NCBI GenBank assembly: GCA_900552655.1
Contig: USAE01000027.1
Span: 1 to 21,000 of the forward strand
Direction: 5' to 3'
From: an uncultured Clostridium sp.
GTDB taxonomy: Bacteria; Bacillota; Clostridia; TANB77; CAG-508
Length of the DNA: 21,000 nt
Shown here: piece by piece, positions 1 to 7,830 of the stretch
Position numbering within the stretch: the first letter of the stretch is position 1
Layout: the number at the start of each line of letters is the position of its first letter
The notes under the pieces: generated by a model
The model's input: the letters and a program-made list of their open reading frames with translations, nothing else
What the model was told of the DNA's origin: nothing
Database searches by the model: none
Translations under genes and position numbers: made by a program

Positions 1-162
1 ATTAATTATTTTACAGATGCTTCTATACTGGCGGAAGGGAAGAAAGATCTGCCGGTCATTTTGCTTGGCCCTGGAGAGCCTTTTTTGGCGCATAAACCGG
101 ATGAATACGTGGAGCTGAAAAAATATTTGCAATTTATTGAGTTTTTAAATAAATTATTTTAA
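1..162 (+). CDS. M20-family peptidase, 3' end only (partial)
   Basis: Frame 1 is open from the left edge to a TAA at 160-162. It encodes a tail containing TDASILAEG, then LPVILLGPGEP, then AHKPDEYVEL. This order (TDAS..., xxxGPG, AHxxDEYV) is the usual C-terminus of M20 metallopeptidases such as succinyl-diaminopimelate desuccinylase, ArgE and peptidase T-like enzymes; the H in AHKPDEY is normally a metal ligand. The start and catalytic core lie outside the window. Composition differs from everything to the right: codons CTG, GCG, CCG, GTG and GAG are common, and 53 of the first 120 bases are G or C. The last codons overlap the C-terminus of the convergent recombinase, so this is a junction between DNA of two compositions. 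The substrate cannot be decided from the tail. Confidence 0.72.
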   Translation: MNYFTDASILAEGKKDLPVILLGPGEPFLAHKPDEYVELKKYLQFIEFLNKLF

Positions 163-1528
163 AATCTTCTACCTGTATTAATTTATTTATTTTATCTTGA
201 TAAATTTCTTCTATACTGCTTTCCACTTTTTTTAGTTGCTTTTGCATTTCCTGCAATTTTATTTTGTATAAATTGTTTATACTATTTGCCTCTTCTTCTG
301 CTTTATTATAAATTTTTTTAATTTCATCTTCCGAAAATTTTATTTTTTTTGTTTCTTCTTTTATTTTCCCAATTACCACTTCTTCAATTAAGTTTGCTGA
401 TATTTGTTTACAATCACATAATCCACTATAATTATTTCTTTTTGAACAAATAAAATAGGTAGCTCTCCATACATTTCCATTTTTTCTTTTTTCTTCTCTA
501 CATCTTAAAGTAGCCTTATTACCACACTCTCCACAATACACTAACCCCTTTAATATATGGTCATGTTTTCTTTCTCTTATTTTTGTATATCCATTTAATT
601 TGTCTTGTGCCTTATTCCAAGTTTCTATATTTATAATTGGCTCATGCATATTTTCTAAAATAATATGTTCTTCTTTTTTAGTGCACCTTACTTTTGATAT
701 TTTATGGCTTACTTTTTGAAATTTTCTTCCTACCACACTGCCTAAGTATACTTCATTTCTTAAGATCTTCCCTATTTGTGCTCTAAGCCATACATATTTT
801 CCACTAGGGTTTGCACTTTTCTTTTTCATATATGTAGGTATCTGTAAATATACTGCTGGTGGCTCTATTTCTCTTTTATTTAATTCATCTGCAATTTTAA
901 TTGTTGACATTCCTTTATTTACATACATATCAAATATCTCTTTTACAATTTTCGAACTATATTCATCTTGGATTAAGTGATTCTTTTTTTCTGCACTCTT
1001 TTTATATCCATATGGAGGAATTCCCGCTTGATATTCTCCCTTTTCTATTTTTCTTTGTTTTACACTTTTTATTTTATTAGATATGTCTTGTGCATAGTAA
1101 TCATTAAAGCTAAGCTTAAATGTTAAAAATTGCAAACCATCTGCTTTCAGAGTATCTACATTATCACCAATTGCTATATACCTAATATTATTTGTTGGCA
1201 AATACCTTTCTAAATAATATCCTGTGTCTATGTGGTCTCTTCCAAACCTTGATAAATCTTTTGTAATAATACAATCTATTTTTTCTTCTTCTATATCTTT
1301 TAGCATTCTTCGAAATCCTGGTCTATTAAAATTTGTCCCAGTATAGCCATCATCTACATATTCTCCTGCCTCAATTAACTCTTCGTGTTCTTGTATGTAG
1401 TTATCTATAATATCTCTTTGGTTTTCTACGCTTTCGCTTTCCCTGTCATCTCCATCTTCACGAGATAGACGTATGTATTTCGCAACTCTTATATTTCTAT
1501 AACTATTTACCATATTAGTTTTAATCAC
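134..1528 (-). CDS. Large serine recombinase, probably truncated at its C-terminus
   Basis: This 464-aa site-specific recombinase has a resolvase catalytic domain at about residues 14-160. YIRLSRED holds the likely nucleophile Ser22, and DLSRFGRD is the conserved arginine motif. A recombinase domain follows at about 165-300, then a zinc ribbon at about 328-375 (CGECG ... C ... CDC), then a Lys/Glu-rich coiled coil. Family members (TndX/TnpX-like transposon and phage integrases) usually run beyond 500 aa. Here the chain stops just after VEDFKIIYLKTQ, where the sequence turns into the end of the M20 peptidase gene, so the last ~50-100 residues appear lost. The longest frame opens with GTG at 1528, almost touching a GGAG. 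ATG at 1513 is an alternative with a long spacer. It probably moves or once moved an integrative element; activity is doubtful if truncated. Confidence 0.85.
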   Translation of the reverse strand: MIKTNMVNSYRNIRVAKYIRLSREDGDDRESESVENQRDIIDNYIQEHEELIEAGEYVDDGYTGTNFNRPGFRRMLKDIEEEKIDCIITKDLSRFGRDHIDTGYYLERYLPTNNIRYIAIGDNVDTLKADGLQFLTFKLSFNDYYAQDISNKIKSVKQRKIEKGEYQAGIPPYGYKKSAEKKNHLIQDEYSSKIVKEIFDMYVNKGMSTIKIADELNKREIEPPAVYLQIPTYMKKKSANPSGKYVWLRAQIGKILRNEVYLGSVVGRKFQKVSHKISKVRCTKKEEHIILENMHEPIINIETWNKAQDKLNGYTKIRERKHDHILKGLVYCGECGNKATLRCREEKRKNGNVWRATYFICSKRNNYSGLCDCKQISANLIEEVVIGKIKEETKKIKFSEDEIKKIYNKAEEEANSINNLYKIKLQEMQKQLKKVESSIEEIYQDKINKLIQVEDFKIIYLKTQ

Positions 1529-1549
1529 TCTCCTTCTTTCGGAGTAAAC

Positions 1550-1587
1550 AGCTTATTTAAATTTATTGTATCAGCTCTAAATAAGCT
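1550..1587 (-). repeat. 10-bp inverted repeat between the 39-aa gene and the recombinase
   Basis: AGCTTATTTA (1550-1559) and TAAATAAGCT (1578-1587) are perfect inverted repeats with an 18-nt loop. The hairpin overlaps the stop codon of the small upstream gene and precedes the recombinase start on the same strand. No T-run follows it in the direction of transcription, so it is not an evident terminator. It could hold back recombinase translation or bind a regulator. Confidence 0.5.
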
Positions 1588-1705
1588 ATTTTTGGTTTAT
1601 AGTTATATATTCTATATATTTTTGCTTTAATAATTCTGCTAGTATCTCTTTTAAGTTTCGCTTTCCATATTGTATTTGAATATTTATGTTTTCACTGTTT
1701 TTCAT
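1586..1705 (-). CDS. 39-aa small protein upstream of the recombinase
   Basis: A short frame starts at ATG 1705 and ends at TAG 1586. An AAAGGAG lies about 10 nt before the start, a good ribosome site for this genome. The product contains NINIQIQYGKRNLKEILAEL followed by LKQKYIEYI: a short beta-like N-terminus followed by a predicted helix, with no membrane segment. It sits 57 nt upstream of the recombinase on the same strand and is probably cotranscribed. Small proteins upstream of clostridial large serine recombinases are common, but I do not recognise a named family. It may be an accessory or regulatory factor of the element; this is inferred from position only. Confidence 0.5.
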   Translation of the reverse strand: MKNSENINIQIQYGKRNLKEILAELLKQKYIEYITINQK

Positions 1706-1806
1706 AATAGTTTTTCTCCTTTTTATGTTTTGTTTAATTGTATGAATTTATTTTTTTAAGTATTACTCCTATTGCAAAAAACGGTTTTAAAATGTCAAAG
1801 TTCTGC

Positions 1807-1866
1807 AAAAAAAGCGCACTTAAGATTTTCTAATAAACGTAAATTATATAGAAATCTTAAGTACGC
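1807..1866 (-). terminator. Long intrinsic terminator after yukD (related to the one after greA)
   Basis: On the minus strand a long stem built on GCGTACTTAAGATTT pairs with AAATCTTAAGTGCGC and is followed directly by seven T residues. The arms are about 18-19 bp with one bulge, and the loop is 16 nt. It ends the essC-yukD transcript. Stem and flanks are similar to the terminator at 19986-20044, so the two belong to one repeat family. Confidence 0.85.
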
Positions 1867-1898
1867 AATACTTTTTAATCTTATTACTTTCTTTTAAT

Positions 1899-2150
1899 TT
1901 ATATTAATATAATCTCTGAGCCATTTCTAATAGTTGACTCTCCAATAGTTAAATTTATATCAAATGGTTTAGCTGTTTTTCTGTCATACAATACTGGCAA
2001 TTTTGATGGGCTATATTCCCCATTTGTAAATTCATTTATTGCTTTTACTATTAATTTTATCGTTGTATATATTCTTCTATTTAGAGGAATCCATACATCA
2101 TATTCTTTTTCTATTGTTGGAACATATAGTTTAACAAGTACTTTATTCAT
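1899..2150 (-). CDS. yukD: YukD/EsaB-like ubiquitin-fold T7SS protein
   Basis: This 83-aa protein belongs to the YukD/EsaB family: MNKVLVKLYVPTIEKEYDVW, then YTTIKLIVKAINEF, then PVLYDRKTAKPFD and a terminal IRNGSEIILI. These follow the beta-grasp (ubiquitin-like) pattern of the small cytosolic component of Gram-positive type VII secretion systems, which in model species is needed for secretion or for regulating the apparatus. I chose ATG 2150 because it places the first beta strand at the N-terminus and overlaps the essC stop by 8 nt, the usual sign of translational coupling. An in-frame ATG at 2162 would add four residues (MVKK). It is the last gene of the T7SS transcript and is followed by a strong terminator. 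Family identity is firm; its exact role in this lineage is not known. Confidence 0.87.
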   Translation of the reverse strand: MNKVLVKLYVPTIEKEYDVWIPLNRRIYTTIKLIVKAINEFTNGEYSPSKLPVLYDRKTAKPFDINLTIGESTIRNGSEIILI

Positions 2151-5100
2151 CTTCTTCACCATTTTCCTTCATGCCTAATAATTTAATTAATGTTGGTCTA
2201 CCTTTTGCAAAACCATAGCCATAGCTTTGTCCACAAGAGCTTAAAAATCTAAATGTTGACGTCATTGGTTTTAACAAATATTGTTCTCCAGAACCATTTC
2301 CTAGCCAAATTCCATTATTTTCTTGTGCAAATTTTTTATACCAATCGGAATATGTGTAGTTATTCATTTTAACTGATGATTCCGCTATTATATAATAACA
2401 TTTTTTTAATGCTTGTGCATTCTTTAAACTTTCAAAAAATAGTTCTTCACTTCCTAATTCGGTTATAAACTTATCTATTCCTATTATAAATATTACAGTA
2501 TCTTTTATAGTTTTTGAACTATTTAAATTTTTAAATACACTTATATATTTATCCCTATTTGATTCTTCTTTACCTTGTAGCATGTTTTCTGCATCCAATA
2601 TTACAAAATTAATATTTTTTATTCTTTTTATTATTTCTACTAAATTCATAAAGAATTTATCGAATTCTTGTAGGTTATTAGCAAATATACAATTTATTAG
2701 ATTGTTTTTTAAATCTACAGTATATGGTTTTATTGTTCTATGCGAAATTCCTATTGGTAATGAAGATATATCTAATATTGCAGATTCCAAATGATTTATA
2801 GTTACAAAGTTTGGTACTATAGCAATTTCTTTAGCTCCCACTTTTTCTTCAGAATTTCTTTCTTCTATAGTTTGGCTAACAGTTTCATTCCAAGCTTCTG
2901 GTTCACAAATTTTTGCAGTTTGAAATTCAAAATATTTTTTATCTTCTGGGTTTACTAATCCTCTACCAAATAAATGTGATGGTCTTTTCTTTCCTACTCT
3001 TTCGAAAATGCTCATATAGTCATCATCTTTATTCATTTGCAAAGCTATTTTTTGTCTAAAGTTTTGTAGCATTCTATATCTTACACCTGTTGTAGAACTT
3101 GTTGTAAATACAAAAACCATTCTATATTTTATTCCTTCTCTTAATAATATTTCTAAAATTTCTTCATAGCTATTAGGGTAGTTTTCCACAAAAGATTCAT
3201 AATTATTTAATACTATAATAAATGTAGGAATTATTTCTTGTGTTGCTTTTGTATATAAATTAAAATCTCCATTATAATCTGATAGTTTTTCTTTTCTTTC
3301 TTTTAATTCATTTTGTAACATGTTAAAAAATCTAGCAATTTTTTCACTATCATTTGCAAACATTACATCTCCAACATGCTTAGATTTCTTAAATGCTTTA
3401 AGTGTTTCACTACCAAAATCTAGTAAGTATAATTGTGCTACAGCAGAAGAATAATTAGCAATTATGTCATAAATCATAGTACTTATTAATGTTTCTTTGC
3501 CACTTGCTGCATTACCATAAATAATTGTATTTCCTCCAAAAGAAAGGTTTAATGTCATTACATTCTGTAATTGTCTAGATGGATCATCATATTCTCCAAT
3601 CACAGGATTAATTACATCTTCTTCTACTTTTACCTGATATTTTTCTCTAATGGCATCTAAATATATTGTTTCTGGAATTGGGTTTAGCCATAATGGTTCT
3701 TCGTGAATATTTTCTTTTTTGGCTAAATCACTTATATATTTAACTATATTAGTTAGCTGTTCTCCCTTACTTGCTGATGTGTTTTTCTTTACATCATCTA
3801 CTTTTTTTAATATTCTTCCTGTACTAGATATAAATTCTATAGAATTATCATATTCTTTTTTTACTTCGTCGGAAGGATAGTATAATGCTCCGGCCCAACC
3901 AGATTGTCCTAATGCTAGGTAATCATCATTACCTACTTTTAAGTAAAATTGACCTGCTCCACTTAGTTTTGCTGCATCTGGTATATCTATTATATCTTTA
4001 CTGTCTGAAGGTGATTGTACTTTTAAGCATATTCCAAATTTAGAGTTACTTCTAATTTGGTCATTTACAACTCCTCCTGGTTTTTGTGTAGCCAAAATCA
4101 AGTGTACACCCAAACTACGACCAATTCTAGCAACACTTATAAGTTCATCCATAAATTCTGGTTCTTGCTGTTTTAATTCGGCAAACTCATCACTAATAAT
4201 AAATAGATGTGATATTGGTTTTTTTAGTATTCCACTGTGATAATATTTTTGGTATTTATATATATCTATAGTACTTTCCCCTGTTATAAGTCTTGCTTCA
4301 CTAAATTCTACTTGTCTCCTTTTTAATTCACTTTCTATAGATTCTAGTGATCTTTGCAAGCTACCTTTATCTATATTAGTAATTGTTCCTACTAAATGTG
4401 GTAATTGCACATCCGGTCTTTTAAAAGCACCTGCTAATCCACCACCTTTGTAATCTATTAATACAAAAGTTACATCATCTGGGTGATAATTAATTGCTAG
4501 TGATAAAATATATGTTATTATAAATTCACTTTTACCAGATCCTGTACTTCCTGCAATAAGGCCATGTGGTCCATGGTATTTTTCGTGAATATCTAAGCAT
4601 ATATGCTTTCCATAACCATCTATTCCAATTGGTGCACTTAAAGAATTAACAGAATCACTTTCTCTCCATCTTTCTAATATATTTAGTTGTTCTATACAGC
4701 CTACATTATACATTTCTAAAAATGTATAACTACTAGGTAGTAGCATTTCTTTTTCTTCATTATATTTTATTAATATATTAAATAAAATCTGGCTTATTTG
4801 TTCAAAAGAAAAAATTGCAGATGTATTTAGTTTAAAAGGAAGTTTATTTTCATTAAAATTCTCACTTTGGCGCAATACACCATCATTACCACTTATTTCT
4901 ATAAAGTTTTTACATTCTGTTGGTAGTTTTAAAATGCTGTCTGTTAAAAATAATATACTAAATCCCATATTTTTATCTGATTTTAAAAGTTCGTTAATAA
5001 CTTCTAAATTTTCTACATTTTTATAATCATCTATAATTATTAAATAATATGGTAAATGTTCTTTATAATTAAAAGTATTATCATTTTTCTTGCTTCTTTT

Positions 5101-6735
5101 CTTTAATTCATCTGCTAAATATTCTGAAACGATACTTATTTTAGAACTTTCGTCTGCAAAAAAACGCATGTCTTTTGCATTACTCCATACATGTGGTAAC
5201 ATTTTTGCAAAATCCCATTTTCCGTCTGTATTATCTTTTAATAGAAATGCTAACTTTAGTTCGTCATAACTATGAAATGTTATTAATTGCAATAATATAT
5301 TTTGTATATATCTAAATTTTAATTTTTCATTTTCGTAAATAATTGCAGAAATATTTTTCTTTGTTAACGATAATAATACTGGCGCTTCTTTTAATATTTT
5401 TGCTTTTTCTATACACATATTCATTAAATCATAAGTTTCACTAGTTACTCCTATATGGTCTTCTTGTGTATAATTGATAATAAATCCAGATGGCACATCT
5501 CCAATTCCTAGTCTTATTGTTAAGAAATCTTTATCTACTATTTGTCTTTCCCAAAGTCTAGAATGATCATATAATATGATATCCATACATTCTTCTAGAG
5601 AAACATAAGTTTTATATAATATTGCACGATTTCTATTTAAAAGTTCCTCTATTGAGTTTATTTTATTTGATATATATTTTTTATAATTTGTTATTGTATC
5701 TTTTTCATTTAATTCCTTTATCTTTACACTATATCGTCTATTTAAAATAGGAATTAAAACTGATGTAAGTAACATTGTTCCAGACATAAAGAGACTAAAT
5801 ATTGCATTTTTTAGTTCTATTCTTCCTGATTCTAAATTATCTATTGTTTGAACTAAAGTTATAAGTGTCATCATTCCCATAGAAAGAGAAGAACCTAAAA
5901 CTAGTGCTGCTGGCAATTCTCTATTTTTCTTAGAAACTTCTGGTGAAGCTATTGTTATTCTAGTTTCGTCTATTAAATCTAATATTCTAGGGGTTCTTAA
6001 AAAATAATCATTATTTAAATAGTCATTAAAATCTTCTTCATCATAGTCTTTTATTAGTTTATTTGTATACTTACTTACAGAAAAATAATTTTTATTGCAT
6101 ATTACTCTATTAAAAGGATTGTTTATGAATAATTCTTTATCTATTAAAATAATTGTAAGTCCAAATATTGATATTCTATCACCATTTGCCAGCATTCTCG
6201 TTGATTTAAAAATAGGTTCATCATTTACATATGTATTAAATTTTGCATCATAGTTTTCTATAGACCATACACCATTTATAAGAAATATTTTAGCTTGGGT
6301 TTTACATACTAATGGATTATCATATACTATATGATTTGTATTTTTATCTCGTCCAATAAATATTGTTGATGTATTTTCTATATGTAAATGTGAATAATTA
6401 TCTACATACACCGGTGAGCAATAAAGTATATATATTTCTGGACTATTTCCTATGGTTACATAATAAAAACTATAATCTTTTAATATTATTCTATCTAATA
6501 TTTCCTTTCCATCTCTTATAAATTTAATAGAATTCTCCTCTAAAACAATATTTTTATTATTAATTATTCTACATCGATTATTAGTTCTTATTTGCCAAGT
6601 ATTATTCACGCTTTCTATATTTATTAGTCTTCTAGGTTGTTCATAATTTTTATCATATAACCAATAGTTTCCTATTACTTCTCGTGGTAAAATTAGTTTA
6701 TTTATTGAATTTTTTCCTATAAGTGTAATTAACAT
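2143..6735 (-). CDS. essC: EssC-type FtsK/SpoIIIE ATPase, T7SS motor
   Basis: EssC is the membrane-bound ATPase that recognises and exports WXG100-type substrates. The product is 1530 aa. The N-terminus is beta-rich with forkhead-associated (FHA) folds; the second, at about residues 105-205, contains GRDKNTNHI and NGDRISIFG. Two membrane helices lie near 281-303 and 311-331. ATPase domain 1 has an intact Walker A GSTGSGKS (about 729-736) and Walker B IISDE (D849, E850). Domain 2 keeps a Walker A-like GNAASGKE (about 1074-1081). The third domain has lost a recognisable Walker A but keeps FVILDAEN. The start is ATG 6735, preceded by AAGGAG; the frame extends to 6864, but that extension covers a palindrome and part of a terminator and has no ribosome site. 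The gene overlaps yukD. Confidence 0.95.
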   Translation of the reverse strand: MLITLIGKNSINKLILPREVIGNYWLYDKNYEQPRRLINIESVNNTWQIRTNNRCRIINNKNIVLEENSIKFIRDGKEILDRIILKDYSFYYVTIGNSPEIYILYCSPVYVDNYSHLHIENTSTIFIGRDKNTNHIVYDNPLVCKTQAKIFLINGVWSIENYDAKFNTYVNDEPIFKSTRMLANGDRISIFGLTIILIDKELFINNPFNRVICNKNYFSVSKYTNKLIKDYDEEDFNDYLNNDYFLRTPRILDLIDETRITIASPEVSKKNRELPAALVLGSSLSMGMMTLITLVQTIDNLESGRIELKNAIFSLFMSGTMLLTSVLIPILNRRYSVKIKELNEKDTITNYKKYISNKINSIEELLNRNRAILYKTYVSLEECMDIILYDHSRLWERQIVDKDFLTIRLGIGDVPSGFIINYTQEDHIGVTSETYDLMNMCIEKAKILKEAPVLLSLTKKNISAIIYENEKLKFRYIQNILLQLITFHSYDELKLAFLLKDNTDGKWDFAKMLPHVWSNAKDMRFFADESSKISIVSEYLADELKKRSKKNDNTFNYKEHLPYYLIIIDDYKNVENLEVINELLKSDKNMGFSILFLTDSILKLPTECKNFIEISGNDGVLRQSENFNENKLPFKLNTSAIFSFEQISQILFNILIKYNEEKEMLLPSSYTFLEMYNVGCIEQLNILERWRESDSVNSLSAPIGIDGYGKHICLDIHEKYHGPHGLIAGSTGSGKSEFIITYILSLAINYHPDDVTFVLIDYKGGGLAGAFKRPDVQLPHLVGTITNIDKGSLQRSLESIESELKRRQVEFSEARLITGESTIDIYKYQKYYHSGILKKPISHLFIISDEFAELKQQEPEFMDELISVARIGRSLGVHLILATQKPGGVVNDQIRSNSKFGICLKVQSPSDSKDIIDIPDAAKLSGAGQFYLKVGNDDYLALGQSGWAGALYYPSDEVKKEYDNSIEFISSTGRILKKVDDVKKNTSASKGEQLTNIVKYISDLAKKENIHEEPLWLNPIPETIYLDAIREKYQVKVEEDVINPVIGEYDDPSRQLQNVMTLNLSFGGNTIIYGNAASGKETLISTMIYDIIANYSSAVAQLYLLDFGSETLKAFKKSKHVGDVMFANDSEKIARFFNMLQNELKERKEKLSDYNGDFNLYTKATQEIIPTFIIVLNNYESFVENYPNSYEEILEILLREGIKYRMVFVFTTSSTTGVRYRMLQNFRQKIALQMNKDDDYMSIFERVGKKRPSHLFGRGLVNPEDKKYFEFQTAKICEPEAWNETVSQTIEERNSEEKVGAKEIAIVPNFVTINHLESAILDISSLPIGISHRTIKPYTVDLKNNLINCIFANNLQEFDKFFMNLVEIIKRIKNINFVILDAENMLQGKEESNRDKYISVFKNLNSSKTIKDTVIFIIGIDKFITELGSEELFFESLKNAQALKKCYYIIAESSVKMNNYTYSDWYKKFAQENNGIWLGNGSGEQYLLKPMTSTFRFLSSCGQSYGYGFAKGRPTLIKLLGMKENGEEDE

Positions 6736-6783
6736 TTTTTTCTCCTTATACTTTACTGATGTTAAAATTTTCCCCATATAAAA

Positions 6784-6814
6784 CCTGGATTTAGAAACCT
6801 TCCCTAACGCCCTG
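6784..6814. repeat. Degenerate member of the GGGATT/AATCCC palindrome family (copy B)
   Basis: This copy lies in the essC leader. It begins CCTGGATTTAG and ends CCCTGATTTTATTTTTCTTAT. The T-rich right flank (TTTTATTTTTCTTATA) is identical to that of the palindrome at 10717-10748, and the order of motifs is alike, but pairing is poor. It is probably a decayed copy. The flank is low in complexity, so the relation is tentative. Confidence 0.35.
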
Positions 6815-6835
6815 ATTTTATTTTTCTTATAAAAA

Positions 6836-6886
6836 ATGAAAATAGTAATTCGTCTAATTAGCATTATAAAGAATTACTATTTTCAT
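6836..6886 (-). terminator. Terminator-like hairpin between the WXG gene and essC
   Basis: On the minus strand ATGAAAATAGTAATTC pairs perfectly with GAATTACTATTTTCAT (16 bp, 19-nt loop), and the stem is followed by a run of T. It lies 64 nt after the WXG stop and 100 nt before the essC start. Read-through past it would supply essC and yukD, since I see no clear promoter between. A competing 7-bp pairing (AGACGAA 6890-6896 with TTCGTCT 6849-6855) overlaps its arm. Confidence 0.8.
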
Positions 6887-6949
6887 AAAAGACGAAGTAC
6901 AATATTTTTTATTCCACTTCATTATTTAAATTTAATTTGTATGTTCTTT

Positions 6950-7699
6950 TTAATTTCCACCTGTAAGGTTTGTCCAAACATCTGAAGCTGTTTCTTGAAT
7001 TTTATTAACTGCTGATTTTGCCATATCTTTAGCTCCATCAACTACATCTCCTGCAAAGTCTTTAGCAGCTTCTACTGCGTCTGCAGCTCCTTCTAATGCT
7101 TCAATTGTAGTAGCTTGTGCAGTAATTTGATTATCCAATGCATCTCTAAGTGATTCTAAAATTGTATTTACTCTTTTAAAAGCATCTTTTAATTCTCTTA
7201 TGTTTGTATCACCAGAAATACTGTTCCAATCAGCCTCTAATGATGATGCTGTAGATGAAGCTCTATCTGAAGCAGCTGTTGCTTCTTTAAATCTAGATTC
7301 TATAGCTTTTTGACATGCACGTACATTAGCTGATCTAAATCTAAGTTTAGCTCCTTTATTTGTCTTTGGTACATCTGATAATATAATAGCAATTTGATCA
7401 GATAAACTGCTAGAAGTACTAGATTGGTTTGCTGCTGCATAAGATCTAGCCTTTGCTGCAATTTCATGTGGTATATCACTTACTGTTACAGTGAATACTT
7501 TATTTAAACCTGGTATTGCCATGTTTACAACATTTATGAAATTATCGTATGAATTACCAAACCATACATCACTCATTTGTTGTATTTCGGCAAAAGCTCC
7601 TTTTATAGCATTTTGCATATCATTTGCTGAATTTGCAATTTGAGATGCTTTAACAATTATTTGGTCATAGTCGATTTCTTTAATATCTGTTCCTGCCAT
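6950..7699 (-). CDS. Long two-module WXG100-like T7SS substrate
   Basis: This 249-aa, mostly helical, Ala/Ser-rich protein has no Cys-rich or membrane region. The first helical hairpin (about 10-95) has the canonical turn W46-F47-G48 in VWFGNSYDNF, the hallmark of WXG100/ESAT-6 family T7SS substrates. A second helical hairpin (about 120-205) has a related turn, LEADWNSISGD, so the chain looks like two fused WXG units. A tail (about 205-249) rich in small and acidic residues ends in VWTNLTGGN. Typical WXG100 proteins are about 100 aa, so this is unusually long. It lies directly upstream of essC with a very strong AAAGGAGGAAG ribosome site and its own promoter, as expected for an abundant secreted or structural substrate. 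No YxxxD/E export motif was found after the first hairpin. Confidence 0.85.
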   Translation of the reverse strand: MAGTDIKEIDYDQIIVKASQIANSANDMQNAIKGAFAEIQQMSDVWFGNSYDNFINVVNMAIPGLNKVFTVTVSDIPHEIAAKARSYAAANQSSTSSSLSDQIAIILSDVPKTNKGAKLRFRSANVRACQKAIESRFKEATAASDRASSTASSLEADWNSISGDTNIRELKDAFKRVNTILESLRDALDNQITAQATTIEALEGAADAVEAAKDFAGDVVDGAKDMAKSAVNKIQETASDVWTNLTGGN

Positions 7700-7733
7700 T
7701 TTTCTTCCTCCTTTTATTTTATATTATATTTAT

Positions 7734-7763
7734 AATATATATTTTCATTAACTTATTTGTCAA
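7734..7763 (-). promoter_or_regulatory. Promoter of the WXG gene
   Basis: The -35 box TTGACA (7763-7758) is a perfect sigma-A consensus, followed after 16-18 nt by TATATA or TATATT (7741-7734). The start of transcription would fall about 25-30 nt before the strong ribosome site. A perfect palindrome, ACATATTA-AAAC-TAATATGT (7769-7788), sits just upstream of the -35 and may be an operator. Confidence 0.6.
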
Positions 7764-7768
7764 TATAA

Positions 7769-7788
7769 ACATATTAAAACTAATATGT
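7769..7788. repeat. Palindrome upstream of the WXG promoter
   Basis: ACATATTA and TAATATGT are perfect 8-bp arms around AAAC, five bases upstream of the -35 box. On the minus strand no T-run follows, so termination of the upstream gene is less likely than protein binding. Confidence 0.4.
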
Positions 7789-7791
7789 CTT

Positions 7792-7830
7792 TTTTATTAC
7801 ATTTTTTTTGCTATTTTATTACATTTTTTT
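7792..7830. repeat. Two identical 17-bp direct repeats, 22 bp apart
   Basis: The same 17 bases (TTTTATTAC, then A, then seven T) occur at 7792-7808 and 7814-7830, a start-to-start distance of 22 bp, about two helical turns. The second copy overlaps the stop codon of the 148-aa gene. They could be a regulator site or slippage in AT-rich DNA. Confidence 0.45.

Noticed and set aside
2582..2794. Open frame on the strand opposite essC, and similar ones opposite the 809-aa gene, the methyltransferase and greA
   Set aside because: They lie antisense to clear genes, have hydrophobic low-complexity products typical of reverse-read AT-rich DNA, and lack ribosome sites.
6736..6864. N-terminal extension of EssC starting MLIRRITIF
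   Set aside because: It covers a palindrome and one arm of the terminator and has no ribosome site. The EssC beta-strand start and AAGGAG site fit ATG 6735.
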